Source of the DNA: Crateriforma conspicua | GTDB lineage: Bacteria; Planctomycetota; Planctomycetia; Pirellulales; Pirellulaceae | Direction of reading: 5' to 3' | NCBI RefSeq assembly: GCF_007752935.1 | Contig: NZ_CP036319.1 | Location: 3,968,001 to 4,032,000, forward strand | DNA length: 64,000 bases | In this document: piece by piece, positions 27,518-36,711 of the stretch | Position numbering within the stretch: position 1 is the first letter of the stretch | How the letters are laid out: each line of letters begins with the position of its first letter | The notes under the pieces: model-generated | Database searches by the model: none | What the model was told of the DNA's origin: nothing | The model's input: the letters and a program-made list of their open reading frames with translations, nothing else | Position numbers and translations under genes: made by a program

Positions 27518-28470
27518 ACGCATGGCGAACTTTGGTTTTGGTAGTTTGGCTAGTGGGCTCGATGCTGCCGACCGCCGGAACCGCTGCCGATGATCCACCA
27601 ATTACCGACGTGGCCTTTTCACCGGATGGGCGGTACTTGGTTTGCGTCGGTCAAAGCGGGATTGTCTCACGACGCTGGCCTGATTTGGAAACTGTGGCGG
27701 CGATTCAGGTCCCGCTAGACAATTTGCACTGCGCCGCCTTCTCACCGGATGGCGACCATTTGGCGGTCGGCGGTGGGAATCCCGCTGACTTCGGTGCGGT
27801 CGTGACATTGAAATGGTCGGAGGGCGCACTCGATGAAACCATCGTTCACCAGTACCGGCAATTCGACGATAGCGTTGTCGATGTGCGGTGGACCGGCAAC
27901 AACTCTTGGTTGGCCGCGTCGATCGACCGAACAGTCCGGCATGTCCATTTGAATCAGTCCGAAGCGACGGTGATGCAAGGACATTCCCGCGCCGTCACCG
28001 CGGTCGAGACGTTCGGCCAAACGAAGTGGATTCTAAGTGGCGGCGACGATCACCGATTGCGATTGTGGGATACAGCCGATTTCGAAACCGTACGTACGCT
28101 GAAGCAGCACACTGGGCCGATCGTCGACATTGCTGCGGCACGTACGAACGATGGTTTACCCATCGTCGCGACCGCATCCGAAGACCGAACGGTGAGACTT
28201 TGGCAGCCGACGATCGGACGGCTGATTCGTTTCTGCCGATTGCCGCAACAGCCGCTGAAGATTGCCTGGTCACCCGACAGCCAAACGATTGTGGCCGCAT
28301 GTCGGGACGGCAATGTGCGATGGATCGACGTTGCATCCGTCCAGGTGGTCCATACCCAACAGGCGATCGACGGTTGGGCGTACGCCATAGCGATCCATCC
28401 CAGTGAACCGACCATCGTGGTGGCCGGTTCGGGAGGAAAGATCCAGCCATTTCCGCTGGACCATCCATAA
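27514..28470 (+). CDS. Exported WD40-repeat protein
   Basis: This 318-residue protein has a signal peptide (1-26) and about six to seven WD40 blades. Recognisable units include DVAFSPDGRYLVCVGQSG, CAAFSPDGDHLAVGGG, HSRAVTAVETFGQTKWILSGGDDHRLRLWD and TASEDRTVRLWQPT. It would form a single beta-propeller outside the cytoplasm. It overlaps DUF1501 by 4 bp. WD40 genes commonly accompany DUF1549/DUF1553 and DUF1501 pairs in planctomycetes, so it is probably a structural partner of that unknown complex. The next gene is convergent, 27 bp away. Confidence 0.88.
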   Translation: MNAWRTLVLVVWLVGSMLPTAGTAADDPPITDVAFSPDGRYLVCVGQSGIVSRRWPDLETVAAIQVPLDNLHCAAFSPDGDHLAVGGGNPADFGAVVTLKWSEGALDETIVHQYRQFDDSVVDVRWTGNNSWLAASIDRTVRHVHLNQSEATVMQGHSRAVTAVETFGQTKWILSGGDDHRLRLWDTADFETVRTLKQHTGPIVDIAAARTNDGLPIVATASEDRTVRLWQPTIGRLIRFCRLPQQPLKIAWSPDSQTIVAACRDGNVRWIDVASVQVVHTQQAIDGWAYAIAIHPSEPTIVVAGSGGKIQPFPLDHP

Positions 28471-28497
28471 GCTTGCGGCAGGCTAGGGGTCAGGCAA

Positions 28498-29412
28498 TCA
28501 CACAGGTGATCGCCCGCCGGTGCAGCCGAACACCTCGCCGGTCACGTAGCTAGCGTCCATGCTTGCCAACCAGACATACAGCGGTGCCAATTCGATCGGC
28601 TGGGCGGGTCGCCCGAAGACCGTGTTGTCACCGAAGTTCTTGATTTTGTCTTCCGGCATGGATCCAGGAATCAGCGGCGTCCAGACCGGCCCCGGCGCGA
28701 CCGCGTTGACGCGGATGCCACGGTCAATCGACAGTTTTGCGAGCGCCTTGGTCATCCCAATCAATGCCGATTTCGTTGTCGAATACGGCAACAGATACGG
28801 TGACGGATCGTATCCTTGGATGGACACCGTGTTGATAATGCTGCCGCCCGGCGGAACGTGTTTGACGGCGAACTTGGACAACCAGAACGGCGCGTACACG
28901 TTTGTCTTCATGATGCGATCGAAAACTTCCGTGGAAAAGTCTTCAATGCTGTCTTCGGTGACTTGAAAGGCGGCGTTGTTGACCAGGACGTCCAAGGATC
29001 CATGATGATCGACGTGTTGCTTTACCAAGTCCTTGCAGAACGCTTCGTCTCGCAGATCGCCTTTGATTGCCACGGCATTGACGCCCGCCGATTCGACCAG
29101 CACTCGAGCCTCTTCCGCATCGCCGTCTTCGGACAAATAGTTCAGCGTCACGTTCGCACCTTCCCGTGCATAGCACAACGCAATTGCGCGACCGATGCCA
29201 CTGTCGGCACCTGTGACCAGTGCGTTCAAGCCTTTCAGTTTCCCACTTCCGCGATAATGTTCTTCGCCGTGATCCGCATCGGGAACCATGTCCGTTTCGC
29301 TGCCGGGCATGGAAGTGGTGGACTGGTTATCGAAGGGCGGTCGCGCATAAAGATCGCGGGGGTCTTTAAGTTCGACGTCGGGATAAGTGGTGATTTCTTG
29401 AACGGTATCCAT
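28498..29412 (-). CDS. SDR family oxidoreductase (general-stress/glucose-dehydrogenase-like)
   Basis: This 304-residue short-chain dehydrogenase has a roughly 55-residue N-terminal extension with the pattern DHGEEHYRGSGKLKGLNALVTGADSGIGRA, typical of the YdaD/YhdF (general stress protein 39) subgroup. The Rossmann motif TGADSGIG is at 67-74, NNAAF is the NNAG-equivalent, the catalytic Ser is in NTVSIQGY and Tyr-x3-Lys is in YSTTKSA. Probably a cytoplasmic NAD(P)-dependent oxidoreductase acting on sugars or aldehydes. The ATG at 29412 is preferred over an upstream in-frame start at 29475. It lies 100 bp downstream of the sugar transporter genes on the same strand and could be part of the same transcript. 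Confidence 0.88.
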   Translation of the reverse strand: MDTVQEITTYPDVELKDPRDLYARPPFDNQSTTSMPGSETDMVPDADHGEEHYRGSGKLKGLNALVTGADSGIGRAIALCYAREGANVTLNYLSEDGDAEEARVLVESAGVNAVAIKGDLRDEAFCKDLVKQHVDHHGSLDVLVNNAAFQVTEDSIEDFSTEVFDRIMKTNVYAPFWLSKFAVKHVPPGGSIINTVSIQGYDPSPYLLPYSTTKSALIGMTKALAKLSIDRGIRVNAVAPGPVWTPLIPGSMPEDKIKNFGDNTVFGRPAQPIELAPLYVWLASMDASYVTGEVFGCTGGRSPV

Positions 29413-29512
29413 CGCGGTTCTCCGGTGACTGGCTGATCGATTCATCGCGTTTGCGACGGTTCGGTGGTACAGCACGGAGACCGGTGCATCTGGTGTGCCA
29501 GAGCAGCGGCGG

Positions 29513-30481
29513 TCAGCGAGCGCGGCTGAGCCAACGCTGGAGAATGATAAATCCCATCAAAAGAATGCCGATGGAGATTCGGGCCAAGGAAGCCGGCAGG
29601 TTGGAGAAATACGTGATCTGATAAATCGTCGAATAGATCAACACACCCAACAACGTACCCGGCACAAAACCGATTCCACCGGTCAATAATGTGCCACCAA
29701 TGACGACGACGGCGATCGCGTCCAATTCCAGTGACATGGCGTTGGCGGGATTGCCCGAATCCATGTACAGCGTCATCACGATTCCGGCCAGCGAAGCACA
29801 AAACCCGCTAAACGTATACACACCGATCTTGGTTCTGGCGACGGGCAAACCCATCAACACCGCCGACGATTCGCTGCCGCCGGTGGCGTACAAATTCCGC
29901 CCGAACCGGGTGAAGTGGGCGATCACCACCGTCACCAAAAACATGCCAAGGAAAACAAGAGCACCAAAGCTAAGCTCTGCGCCGCCGCCGATCGGCAAAG
30001 TAAGGTCGTTCAGTCGGTCATACATCGGATGGTTGATTTGGACCGATTCCTTCTTGATGGCAAAGGCCATACCGCGGGCAAAGAACAACCCGGCCAGAGT
30101 CACCAGGAATGCCGGCAACCGGAATACCTGAACCAACATTCCCATCAGGCCGCCAAAAGCTGTGCCGATGCCAAGAGCGGCGATCCATGCGGCGACCGGT
30201 GACCAGCGTCCGTCGCTGATCAGGGTGGCAACCAGAATGGTTGTGAACCCGATCATCGATCCCACTGACAGATCGATGCCACCGGACAAGATGACCAGAG
30301 TCATTCCCAGTGCGGCGATCCCCAGAAACGCGTTCTCCGACACCAAGTCGGCCATGACATAACTGGATGCGAACCCATCGAATTGTGACGACGCACCGCC
30401 CAGCAATAAAACAAGCACGAATGCGGTCGTCAGCAGCGGAACGACCTTTGGCGACAGCCGCAGAAATCCAGTGACTTTCAT
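29513..30481 (-). CDS. yjfF: Sugar ABC transporter permease, YjfF-like
   Basis: This 322-residue inner-membrane permease belongs to the RbsC/BPD_transp_2 type. It has the family signature EDLA-like loop in the conserved segment ILSGGIDLSVGSMIGFTTI and the C-terminal motif LELDAIAVVVIGGTLLTGGIGF. It resembles YjfF of the E. coli galactofuranose importer. The ATG at 30481 overlaps the stop of the upstream permease (ATGA, 30478-30481), so translation is coupled. With the YtfT-like, YtfR-like and YtfQ-like products it makes a complete importer. Gene name by similarity of the whole set; substrate assignment is inferred. Confidence 0.85.
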   Translation of the reverse strand: MKVTGFLRLSPKVVPLLTTAFVLVLLLGGASSQFDGFASSYVMADLVSENAFLGIAALGMTLVILSGGIDLSVGSMIGFTTILVATLISDGRWSPVAAWIAALGIGTAFGGLMGMLVQVFRLPAFLVTLAGLFFARGMAFAIKKESVQINHPMYDRLNDLTLPIGGGAELSFGALVFLGMFLVTVVIAHFTRFGRNLYATGGSESSAVLMGLPVARTKIGVYTFSGFCASLAGIVMTLYMDSGNPANAMSLELDAIAVVVIGGTLLTGGIGFVPGTLLGVLIYSTIYQITYFSNLPASLARISIGILLMGFIILQRWLSRAR

Positions 30482-31497
30482 GCCTTCGCCCTCCGGAAAA
30501 CCATGCGGCGAAAGACGTCGGACTGCAAAAGACAAACAAACAAAATCACGGCGGCTTTGGGAACCGGGGCGACATCCGGCGCGACTCCGAACGTGTACAT
30601 CGTCGTCAGAAGCGTCTGCAGCAAGATCGCGCCGATCAACGATCCGGTCAGCGAAAAACGACCGCCCGACAACGCTGTTCCGCCAACCACGACGGCAAAG
30701 ATCGCGTCCAATTCGGTGAATACACCGGCATTGACGGTATCCGCCGCATTGATGTTGGAAGCATCGATCAGTCCGGCGATCCCCGCACACAAGCCCGAAA
30801 ACATGTACACGGCAATTTTGACACCGTGTGCGTGGATGCCGACGGCTCGGCTGGCGTTCGGATTGGCACCGACCGCTTCGATAAACAAACCCACCGCGGT
30901 TCGGCGAACGATCAACAGCGTGGCCAGGAACAACAGAACGAACAACGTGACGGTGAACGGTAGACCCAGAAAGTGTCCATTACCGATGAAATCAAAGGCG
31001 GGACTGAATTGATCATCCACCAGCGCAATGACTTTTTCGCCGGTGATGTAACGCGCGATTCCGCGACCGGACACCATCAAGATCAGCGTGGCAACGATGG
31101 GCTGGATCCCGACGATCGACACCAGCCCCCCATTGATCGCGCCGGCGATCAGTGACGCGGATAATGCGGCCACGATGACAACCGGAAAGGGCAGTGATGT
31201 TTCGGTCAACAGCAACGCCGCAACGGCGCCGGAGATCGCCATGATGGACCCGACCGACAAATCGACGCCGCCCGTTGCGATGACCAGCGTCATTCCGACG
31301 GCCAAAATGATTCCGATCGACCCCCGATTCAGCACATCCACCAAGCTGCCGTACAGATGTCCGTCACGCACCTGGATGTCAAAGAACGATGGTGAACTGA
31401 ACGCATTGAAGATCAACAAGGCCGCCAATGCCATCAGCGGCCAAAAGATCGTGCTGTCAACGAAACGTCGGTACCAAGGCGGATCATGCGTCGTCAT
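30478..31497 (-). CDS. ytfT: Sugar ABC transporter permease, YtfT-like
   Basis: This 339-residue inner-membrane permease is homologous to the YjfF-like protein next to it. Conserved segments are GMTLVIATGGVDLSVGSIMAISGAVAA, VMVSGRGIARYITGEK (here LMVSGRGIARY) and FTELDAIFAVVVGGTALSGG. It would pair with the YjfF-like subunit as a heterodimer. Its start lies inside the end of the ATPase gene (14-bp overlap) and its stop overlaps the next start by 4 bp, so the set is tightly coupled. The order ATPase-YtfT-YjfF matches the E. coli ytfR-ytfT-yjfF order. Confidence 0.87.
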   Translation of the reverse strand: MTTHDPPWYRRFVDSTIFWPLMALAALLIFNAFSSPSFFDIQVRDGHLYGSLVDVLNRGSIGIILAVGMTLVIATGGVDLSVGSIMAISGAVAALLLTETSLPFPVVIVAALSASLIAGAINGGLVSIVGIQPIVATLILMVSGRGIARYITGEKVIALVDDQFSPAFDFIGNGHFLGLPFTVTLFVLLFLATLLIVRRTAVGLFIEAVGANPNASRAVGIHAHGVKIAVYMFSGLCAGIAGLIDASNINAADTVNAGVFTELDAIFAVVVGGTALSGGRFSLTGSLIGAILLQTLLTTMYTFGVAPDVAPVPKAAVILFVCLLQSDVFRRMVFRRAKA

Positions 31498-33031
31498 GAT
31501 GTGCGATCCGTTGCATGATGTTGGATTCGTTCAAATCATCGCCGTCCAGCATGTCGATCAACCGGCGGTCACGCATCACGGCCACCTCCTGGCACGTCCG
31601 CACGACTTCATCCAATTCGGATGAAACAAAGACGACGGACATCCCATCACGACGCAACGATTCGACCAACGATTCGATTTCCGCCTTGGCACCGACATCG
31701 ATGCCCCGTGTGGGTTCGTCCAGCAGGATCAACTTGGGCTGCATCGCCAGCCACCGTGCCAGCAGCACCTTTTGTTGGTTGCCACCGGAAAGGTTCCCCA
31801 CGGGCGTTTCGGGGGAAGGTGTTTTGATGCCCAGACGTTCGATGTAGTGTTCGGCCAACGCGTTCTGCTTAGCCAACGAAAGCGTCCGCCACGCACCGGC
31901 GCGGGCCTGCAAGGCGACAACGATGTTTTGTCGAACGGACAAGTCCAAGAACACGCCGTCACGCTTTCGGTCTTCTGGGCAAAACGCCAAGCCGCGACGA
32001 ATCATTTTTCGTGGCGACGGGTGATCCACCGTTTCGCCATCGATCGACAACGTGCCTTCGCCGGGACGATCCAGTCCGAACAGCAATCGGATCACTTCCG
32101 TTCGCCCGGATCCCAACAACCCCGCCAGACCGGTCACGCGGCCGGGATGCAGTTCCAGATCAAAGGGCTGGACCGTGTTCTGTCCCGCTAGGCCCATGGC
32201 CGATAGCAATGGCGTGTCGGCACCCGCGGAAGTATCCGCCTTGGCATCGTCCGGTCGTGCCCTTGGCATTTGCGTATCAACAATCTCATCGGGGTCACGG
32301 CCCAGCATCTTGGCGACCAACTGCAGACGCGGCAATTCGCCGGTCGGGTACGTGCCGACGTGTCGACCGTTTCGCAGCACGGTGATGCGGTCGGCCAGTC
32401 GATAGACTTGATCCAAAAAATGAGTGACGAAGATGATCGCGATGCCTTCGTCCTTCAGACGTTGCAACACAACGAACAACTCGTCGACCTCGCGTTCGTC
32501 CAAGCTGGATGTCGGTTCGTCCAGGATCAACAACTTTGCCTGAACATCGACCGCGCGGGCCAGGGCGACCAATTGTTGGACGGCAATGGAACAGTCCGCC
32601 AATTCCCGTTGCACTTTGACGTCCAGTCCGATGCGGCGAACGGCGTTGGCGGCGCGGCGGCGAATCTGTTTCCACGACAGCAATCCGAATCGCGTCGGTT
32701 GGCGACCGAGCATGATGTTTTCGGCGACGCTGAGGTGCGGGATCAGGTTCACTTCTTGGTAAACCGTGCTGATCCCCAACCGTTCGGCGTCCGATGGGCT
32801 GTGCGGAGCAATGGTTTGCCCGTCGAACCAGATCTGTCCAGAATCTCGGCTGTGAACACCGGTCAAGACTTTGATCAGTGTCGACTTGCCGGCACCGTTT
32901 TCGCCCATCAAGGCATGGATTTCGCCTGGGCGAATGGATAGATCGACTTCATCAAGCGCGCGAACACCGGGGAACGTTTTACTGATCCCTTCGATTCGCA
33001 AAAGCTCGTTTGATGTCGGCTGATCAGGCAT
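31484..33031 (-). CDS. ytfR: Sugar ABC transporter ATP-binding protein, YtfR-like
   Basis: This 515-residue protein carries two tandem ABC ATPase domains, as in RbsA/MglA/YtfR. The first has Walker A MGENGAGKST near residue 40, and its signature region reads LADCSIAVQQLVALARAV, which is degenerate. The second has the LAGLLGSGRTE variant P-loop, the complete signature LSGGNQQKVLLARWL and Walker B LILLDEPTRGIDVGAK. Having one consensus and one degenerate site is normal for this class. It powers the sugar importer from the cytoplasmic face. It starts 25 bp after the binding-protein gene and overlaps the YtfT-like gene. Confidence 0.9.
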   Translation of the reverse strand: MPDQPTSNELLRIEGISKTFPGVRALDEVDLSIRPGEIHALMGENGAGKSTLIKVLTGVHSRDSGQIWFDGQTIAPHSPSDAERLGISTVYQEVNLIPHLSVAENIMLGRQPTRFGLLSWKQIRRRAANAVRRIGLDVKVQRELADCSIAVQQLVALARAVDVQAKLLILDEPTSSLDEREVDELFVVLQRLKDEGIAIIFVTHFLDQVYRLADRITVLRNGRHVGTYPTGELPRLQLVAKMLGRDPDEIVDTQMPRARPDDAKADTSAGADTPLLSAMGLAGQNTVQPFDLELHPGRVTGLAGLLGSGRTEVIRLLFGLDRPGEGTLSIDGETVDHPSPRKMIRRGLAFCPEDRKRDGVFLDLSVRQNIVVALQARAGAWRTLSLAKQNALAEHYIERLGIKTPSPETPVGNLSGGNQQKVLLARWLAMQPKLILLDEPTRGIDVGAKAEIESLVESLRRDGMSVVFVSSELDEVVRTCQEVAVMRDRRLIDMLDGDDLNESNIMQRIAHHDDA

Positions 33032-33056
33032 CGTGTCGGATCGCCAAGGGGGATAA

Positions 33057-34037
33057 TCAATACTTGCGTGATTCGATGACGTCCGCCGCCTGTTCCATCT
33101 CGAACACGGAATCTTCGATCAAGGTCACCTTGTCCAGTTGGTCGGCTTGGCCGCTTAGAATTTTTTCGACCGCTTCCATTGCCAATGGACCCTGCAGCGG
33201 ATTGCATTCGACGGTGCAGTTCAGTTTGCCATCGACCATCGCTTCGAATGCCGCGCGGACGCCGTCAACGCTGACGATCACGATGTCTTCGGCCGGCTTC
33301 ATTCCCGCATCTTCGATGGCTTGGATCGCGCCAATCGCCATGTCATCGTTGTGCGCGTAAACGGCGTCGATTTCATCGCCATACTTTTTCAAGAACGCTT
33401 CCATGACCTCTTTGCCTTTGCTGCGTCGGAACTCGCCACTTTGCGAAGCGATGATTTCGATGCCGCTCTGGTCAGCGATGGCTTCACGAAACCCGTTGAA
33501 TCGGTTGATCGTGGGGGAAGCGCCAGGGTTGCCTTGCAATTCGACGACTTTGGCTTGACCACCCATCTTTTCGGCCAACCACTTGCCCGCTTTTTTGCCT
33601 TCGGTGTAAGTGTCAGCGCCGATGTAGGTCACGTACAGCGATTCGTCGTCGGTATTAACTTTGCGGTCCAGGATGACGACTGGAATGTTTCGCTTCTTCG
33701 CTTTTTCCAGCACGTTGTCCCAACCGGTTTCGACGATCGGGGCCAGGATGATCGCGTCGACGCCTTGATTGACGAACGAGCTGAACGCCTTGATTTGGTT
33801 TTCTTGCTTGGATTGGCCTTCGGCGAAACGCAAATCATAGCCCTTGTCCGCCGCGGCTTCCTTGACCGAAACCGTGTGAGCGTTTCGCCAATCGTTATCC
33901 GCCCCCGTTTGGACGAACGCGATGACCGGCGCATCGCCGTCGCCGCCGGCATTGTCGCTGGATCCGCCACAGCCGACGATCAGCATCAGTGCCGACAAGA
34001 ACGTCAATTGGATCAACGGAAACGACTTCATACTCAT
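33057..34037 (-). CDS. ytfQ: Sugar-binding lipoprotein, YtfQ-like
   Basis: This 326-residue periplasmic-binding-protein family member has a lipobox (LMLIVGC, then GGSS), so it is probably membrane-anchored. The mature part matches the galactofuranose-binding YtfQ style: VIAFVQTGADNDWRNAHTVSVKEAA, YDLRFAEGQSKQENQIKAFSSFVNQGVDAI, and VYAHNDDMAIGAIQAIEDAGMKPAEDIVIVSVDG. The start could be 34037 or 34031; an AGGA lies just upstream of the former. It is the first gene of the importer operon, divergent from bioA. It likely binds a hexofuranose or related sugar, but the sequence alone does not prove galactofuranose. Confidence 0.87.
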   Translation of the reverse strand: MSMKSFPLIQLTFLSALMLIVGCGGSSDNAGGDGDAPVIAFVQTGADNDWRNAHTVSVKEAAADKGYDLRFAEGQSKQENQIKAFSSFVNQGVDAIILAPIVETGWDNVLEKAKKRNIPVVILDRKVNTDDESLYVTYIGADTYTEGKKAGKWLAEKMGGQAKVVELQGNPGASPTINRFNGFREAIADQSGIEIIASQSGEFRRSKGKEVMEAFLKKYGDEIDAVYAHNDDMAIGAIQAIEDAGMKPAEDIVIVSVDGVRAAFEAMVDGKLNCTVECNPLQGPLAMEAVEKILSGQADQLDKVTLIEDSVFEMEQAADVIESRKY

Positions 34038-34304
34038 TGCGTCCTGTTTGAAGGGCGTGGCGTGGGGCAGCGGGGGCCGACAGAACTCGGTCGAGGCGCA
34101 CTCGCGGGCCGATCGCCGGCGTGCATTCTGTCGAATGTTAACAAGGATAACGCAAGCCGGTTCGGCTGGCATCATCGATCAACCAGCTGCGACCCAGGTT
34201 TGCCATGATTGACGTTGGTTTCGCATGATTGCGGATCCGCGGGGCAAATCGGAAGATACTCCCGCCCGATGTTCCCCACACATTGCCAAACGATGCGACG
34301 CTCC

Positions 34305-35588
34305 ATGTTACAACCGTCACGACCACCCGAGTGGCAGGAATCCGCCGCGGACCATTTGTGGATGCCGTACTGTCAAATGAAGACGGCACCGAGCCCGTTG
34401 CCGGTTGAATCGACCCAGGGCGTGCGAATCCGCTTGTCCGACGGGCGCGAATTGATTGACGCCATGGCTTCGTGGTGGTGCGCCTGTCACGGATACAACC
34501 ATCCTCACATCGTGGACGCGCTGGTCCAGCAGGCCCAGCGGATGCCTCACGTGATGATGGGTGGCCTGCAACATCAACCGGCCGCCGACCTGGCGCGTCG
34601 CCTGGCCGATTTACTGCCCGGTGATCTCAGTCGCGTATTTCTTTGCGACAGTGGAAGTGTGGCCGTTGAGGTGGCGATGAAAATGGCGATGCAGTTTCAT
34701 CGACAGACTGAACAGCCCAGACGCAAGACCTTCATCGCCTTTGATCGCGCCTATCACGGCGACACGACGGGCGCGATGTCGTTGTGCGATCCGGTCCGCA
34801 GCATGCACGCGGAATTCAGCGGCGGGTTGTTGGAACAGATTCATCTGCCCATTCCCGAATGCGATGCCAGTCGATCTGCCTTGCGTGACACATTGCAACG
34901 CCATGGATCGACCATCGCCGGTGTCTTCATCGAACCCACAGTGCAGGGCGCCGGCGGGATGCGTTTCCATGACCCCGACGTGCTGACGTTTCTGCGCTCG
35001 CAGTGCGACCAGCACGGCGTGTTGATGATTGCCGACGAATTGGCGACCGGGTTCGGGCGCACCGGCGTCATGTTTGGCGTCGATTCGGCCGATGTGACTC
35101 CCGACATTATCTGTTTGGGCAAATCGTTGACCGGTGGCGCGATCGGACTTGCCGCCACGGTCGCCACCGATCGTGTTTTCGGTGCTTTCTGGTCCGATGA
35201 TTCGCAGAACGCTTTCATGCACGGCCCAACCTTCATGGGCAATCCGCTGGCCTGTGCCGCCGCCTGTGCATCGTTGGAACTGTTTGAACGCGAACCGCGA
35301 TTGCAACAAGCCAAAGCGATCGAGGACCAGCTTTCCACATGGCTGAAACCCGCCGAATCGATCCCACGTGTGGTCGACGTTCGCTGTAAAGGCGGGATCG
35401 GCGTGATCCAGGTCGATCGTTTGGACCACTTGGACCGACTGCGCAGCCGATTCGTCGAAGAAGGCATCTGGATTCGACCGTTCGGCGATGTGATTTACAC
35501 AACGCCCGCACTCAACATTGCATCGCAGGATCTGAAGACGATCGCTGATGCGATGGTCCGTGTGACCGAACAGTGGTCCACCTGGTGA
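34305..35588 (+). CDS. bioA: Adenosylmethionine-8-amino-7-oxononanoate aminotransferase
   Basis: This 427-residue class III PLP aminotransferase makes 7,8-diaminopelargonate in biotin synthesis, using S-adenosylmethionine as amino donor. BioA landmarks are DHLWMPYCQM, DAMASWWCACHGYNHPHI (the SWW motif is BioA-specific), FLCDSGSVAVEVAMKMA for the PLP phosphate, FDRAYHGDT, IADELATGFGRTG (PLP-ring Asp) and CLGKSLTGG with the Schiff-base lysine, then GPTFMGNPLACAAA. In-frame ATGs at 34269 and 34293 also exist; 34305 gives the usual spacing to HLWMPY. Other bio genes are not in this window. It is divergent from the sugar-binding gene and convergent with the isomerase gene. Confidence 0.93.
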   Translation: MLQPSRPPEWQESAADHLWMPYCQMKTAPSPLPVESTQGVRIRLSDGRELIDAMASWWCACHGYNHPHIVDALVQQAQRMPHVMMGGLQHQPAADLARRLADLLPGDLSRVFLCDSGSVAVEVAMKMAMQFHRQTEQPRRKTFIAFDRAYHGDTTGAMSLCDPVRSMHAEFSGGLLEQIHLPIPECDASRSALRDTLQRHGSTIAGVFIEPTVQGAGGMRFHDPDVLTFLRSQCDQHGVLMIADELATGFGRTGVMFGVDSADVTPDIICLGKSLTGGAIGLAATVATDRVFGAFWSDDSQNAFMHGPTFMGNPLACAAACASLELFEREPRLQQAKAIEDQLSTWLKPAESIPRVVDVRCKGGIGVIQVDRLDHLDRLRSRFVEEGIWIRPFGDVIYTTPALNIASQDLKTIADAMVRVTEQWSTW

Positions 35589-35635
35589 TTCTCTATCGAC
35601 AGGACGACCATGGTCACCGAGAATCAGGCGTTTTT
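35587..35635 (+). terminator. Possible intrinsic terminator after bioA
   Basis: GATTCTC at 35587-35593 and GAGAATC at 35619-35625 can pair, flanked by an extended CCT/AGG pairing with a bulge, and TTTTT follows at 35631-35635. The 25-base loop is long and the element overlaps the stop of the convergent isomerase gene, so support is weak. Confidence 0.3.
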
Positions 35636-36544
35636 GGGCAAGTAGTTTCGCAGAAACGTATGGCTTTGCCGCAGCGACAATTCGATCGTTTCGTCGGAAC
35701 CTTCATACGCCCGATCTTCGACTTCCACACAAACCGGTCCGGTGTAGCCGGTGCAAGTCAACGTGGAAAAGAACTTGCCCCAATCGACATCCCCCATGCC
35801 GGGCAGTTTGGGCGTGTGATAGAGATTGGGAAACGCCAGCGTGCCGACATCGTTCAGCTTTTCGGTGTCCACGCGAACATCCTTGGCATGGACATGGAAG
35901 ATGCGGTCGGCGAATTCACGCAGCGGTGCCAGATAATCCATTTGTTGAAACACCATGTGCGACGGGTCATAGTTCAATCCGAAATTGGGATTCGGAATGT
36001 CTTCGAACATGCGACGCCAGATCGCCGGACTGTGTGCCAGGTTTTTGCCACCCGGCCATTCATCGGCGGTGAACAGCATGGGGCAGTTTTCGATGCCGAT
36101 TTGGACGCCCAAGTCTTCGGCTTCTTGAATGATCGGTCGCCATGTTTCCAAGAAGCGTGGCCAGTTTTCGTCAACATTCTTGGTCCAGTCGCGGCCAATG
36201 AACGTCGTCATTTTGCCGATGCCCAGTTCCGCCGACGCCGCGACAACCGTACGGATGTGTTCGACCGCGGTCGACGATTCCTCAGCGTCGGGTGACAACG
36301 CATTGGGGTAATAGCCCAGCGAACTGATGCTGATTTCATGTCGTGCGCAAACGTCTTTGATCTGGCCGGCGTCGTAGTCCAGCACATTGATGTGAGTGAT
36401 GCCGGCGTATCGACGACTGGCTTTGCCGGGCGGCCAACAGCAAACTTCCAAACATTGGTAACCGATGCGCGAAGCCAACTGCATCACGCTTTCCAGATTC
36501 ATGTCGGGAACGATGGCGGTGACGAAACCAAGAGGACGAATCAT
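35624..36544 (-). CDS. Sugar phosphate isomerase/epimerase (AP-endonuclease-2-like TIM barrel)
   Basis: This 306-residue protein has the xylose isomerase-like TIM-barrel fold with a divalent metal site. Likely ligands are Glu in QIGIENCP, Asp in LNYDPSH (with the adjacent His), His in FHVHAKD and Glu in VCVEVEDR. It is a cytoplasmic enzyme without a signal peptide, probably an isomerase or epimerase of sugars or inositols; the specific substrate cannot be read. Planctomycetes carry many such paralogues near sulfatase and dehydrogenase genes. It is convergent with bioA, and its upstream region leads into a 162-bp repeat array. Confidence 0.85.
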   Translation of the reverse strand: MIRPLGFVTAIVPDMNLESVMQLASRIGYQCLEVCCWPPGKASRRYAGITHINVLDYDAGQIKDVCARHEISISSLGYYPNALSPDAEESSTAVEHIRTVVAASAELGIGKMTTFIGRDWTKNVDENWPRFLETWRPIIQEAEDLGVQIGIENCPMLFTADEWPGGKNLAHSPAIWRRMFEDIPNPNFGLNYDPSHMVFQQMDYLAPLREFADRIFHVHAKDVRVDTEKLNDVGTLAFPNLYHTPKLPGMGDVDWGKFFSTLTCTGYTGPVCVEVEDRAYEGSDETIELSLRQSHTFLRNYLPKNA

Positions 36545-36711
36545 CGCGGCATTCTTTCAACAGGGTTGGGTGGAGGTTCAGTTTCGTGTTTGTCTAGCGT
36601 ATCACGATGATCCGCCGTCCGGTAACTCGCAGGCTGTTGATCCGGCTGATGGGATCGCAGGGAGAATCGAAGGCTCAGTCGGCAGACTGGGTGTTGCCGA
36701 TGACTTCCCAG

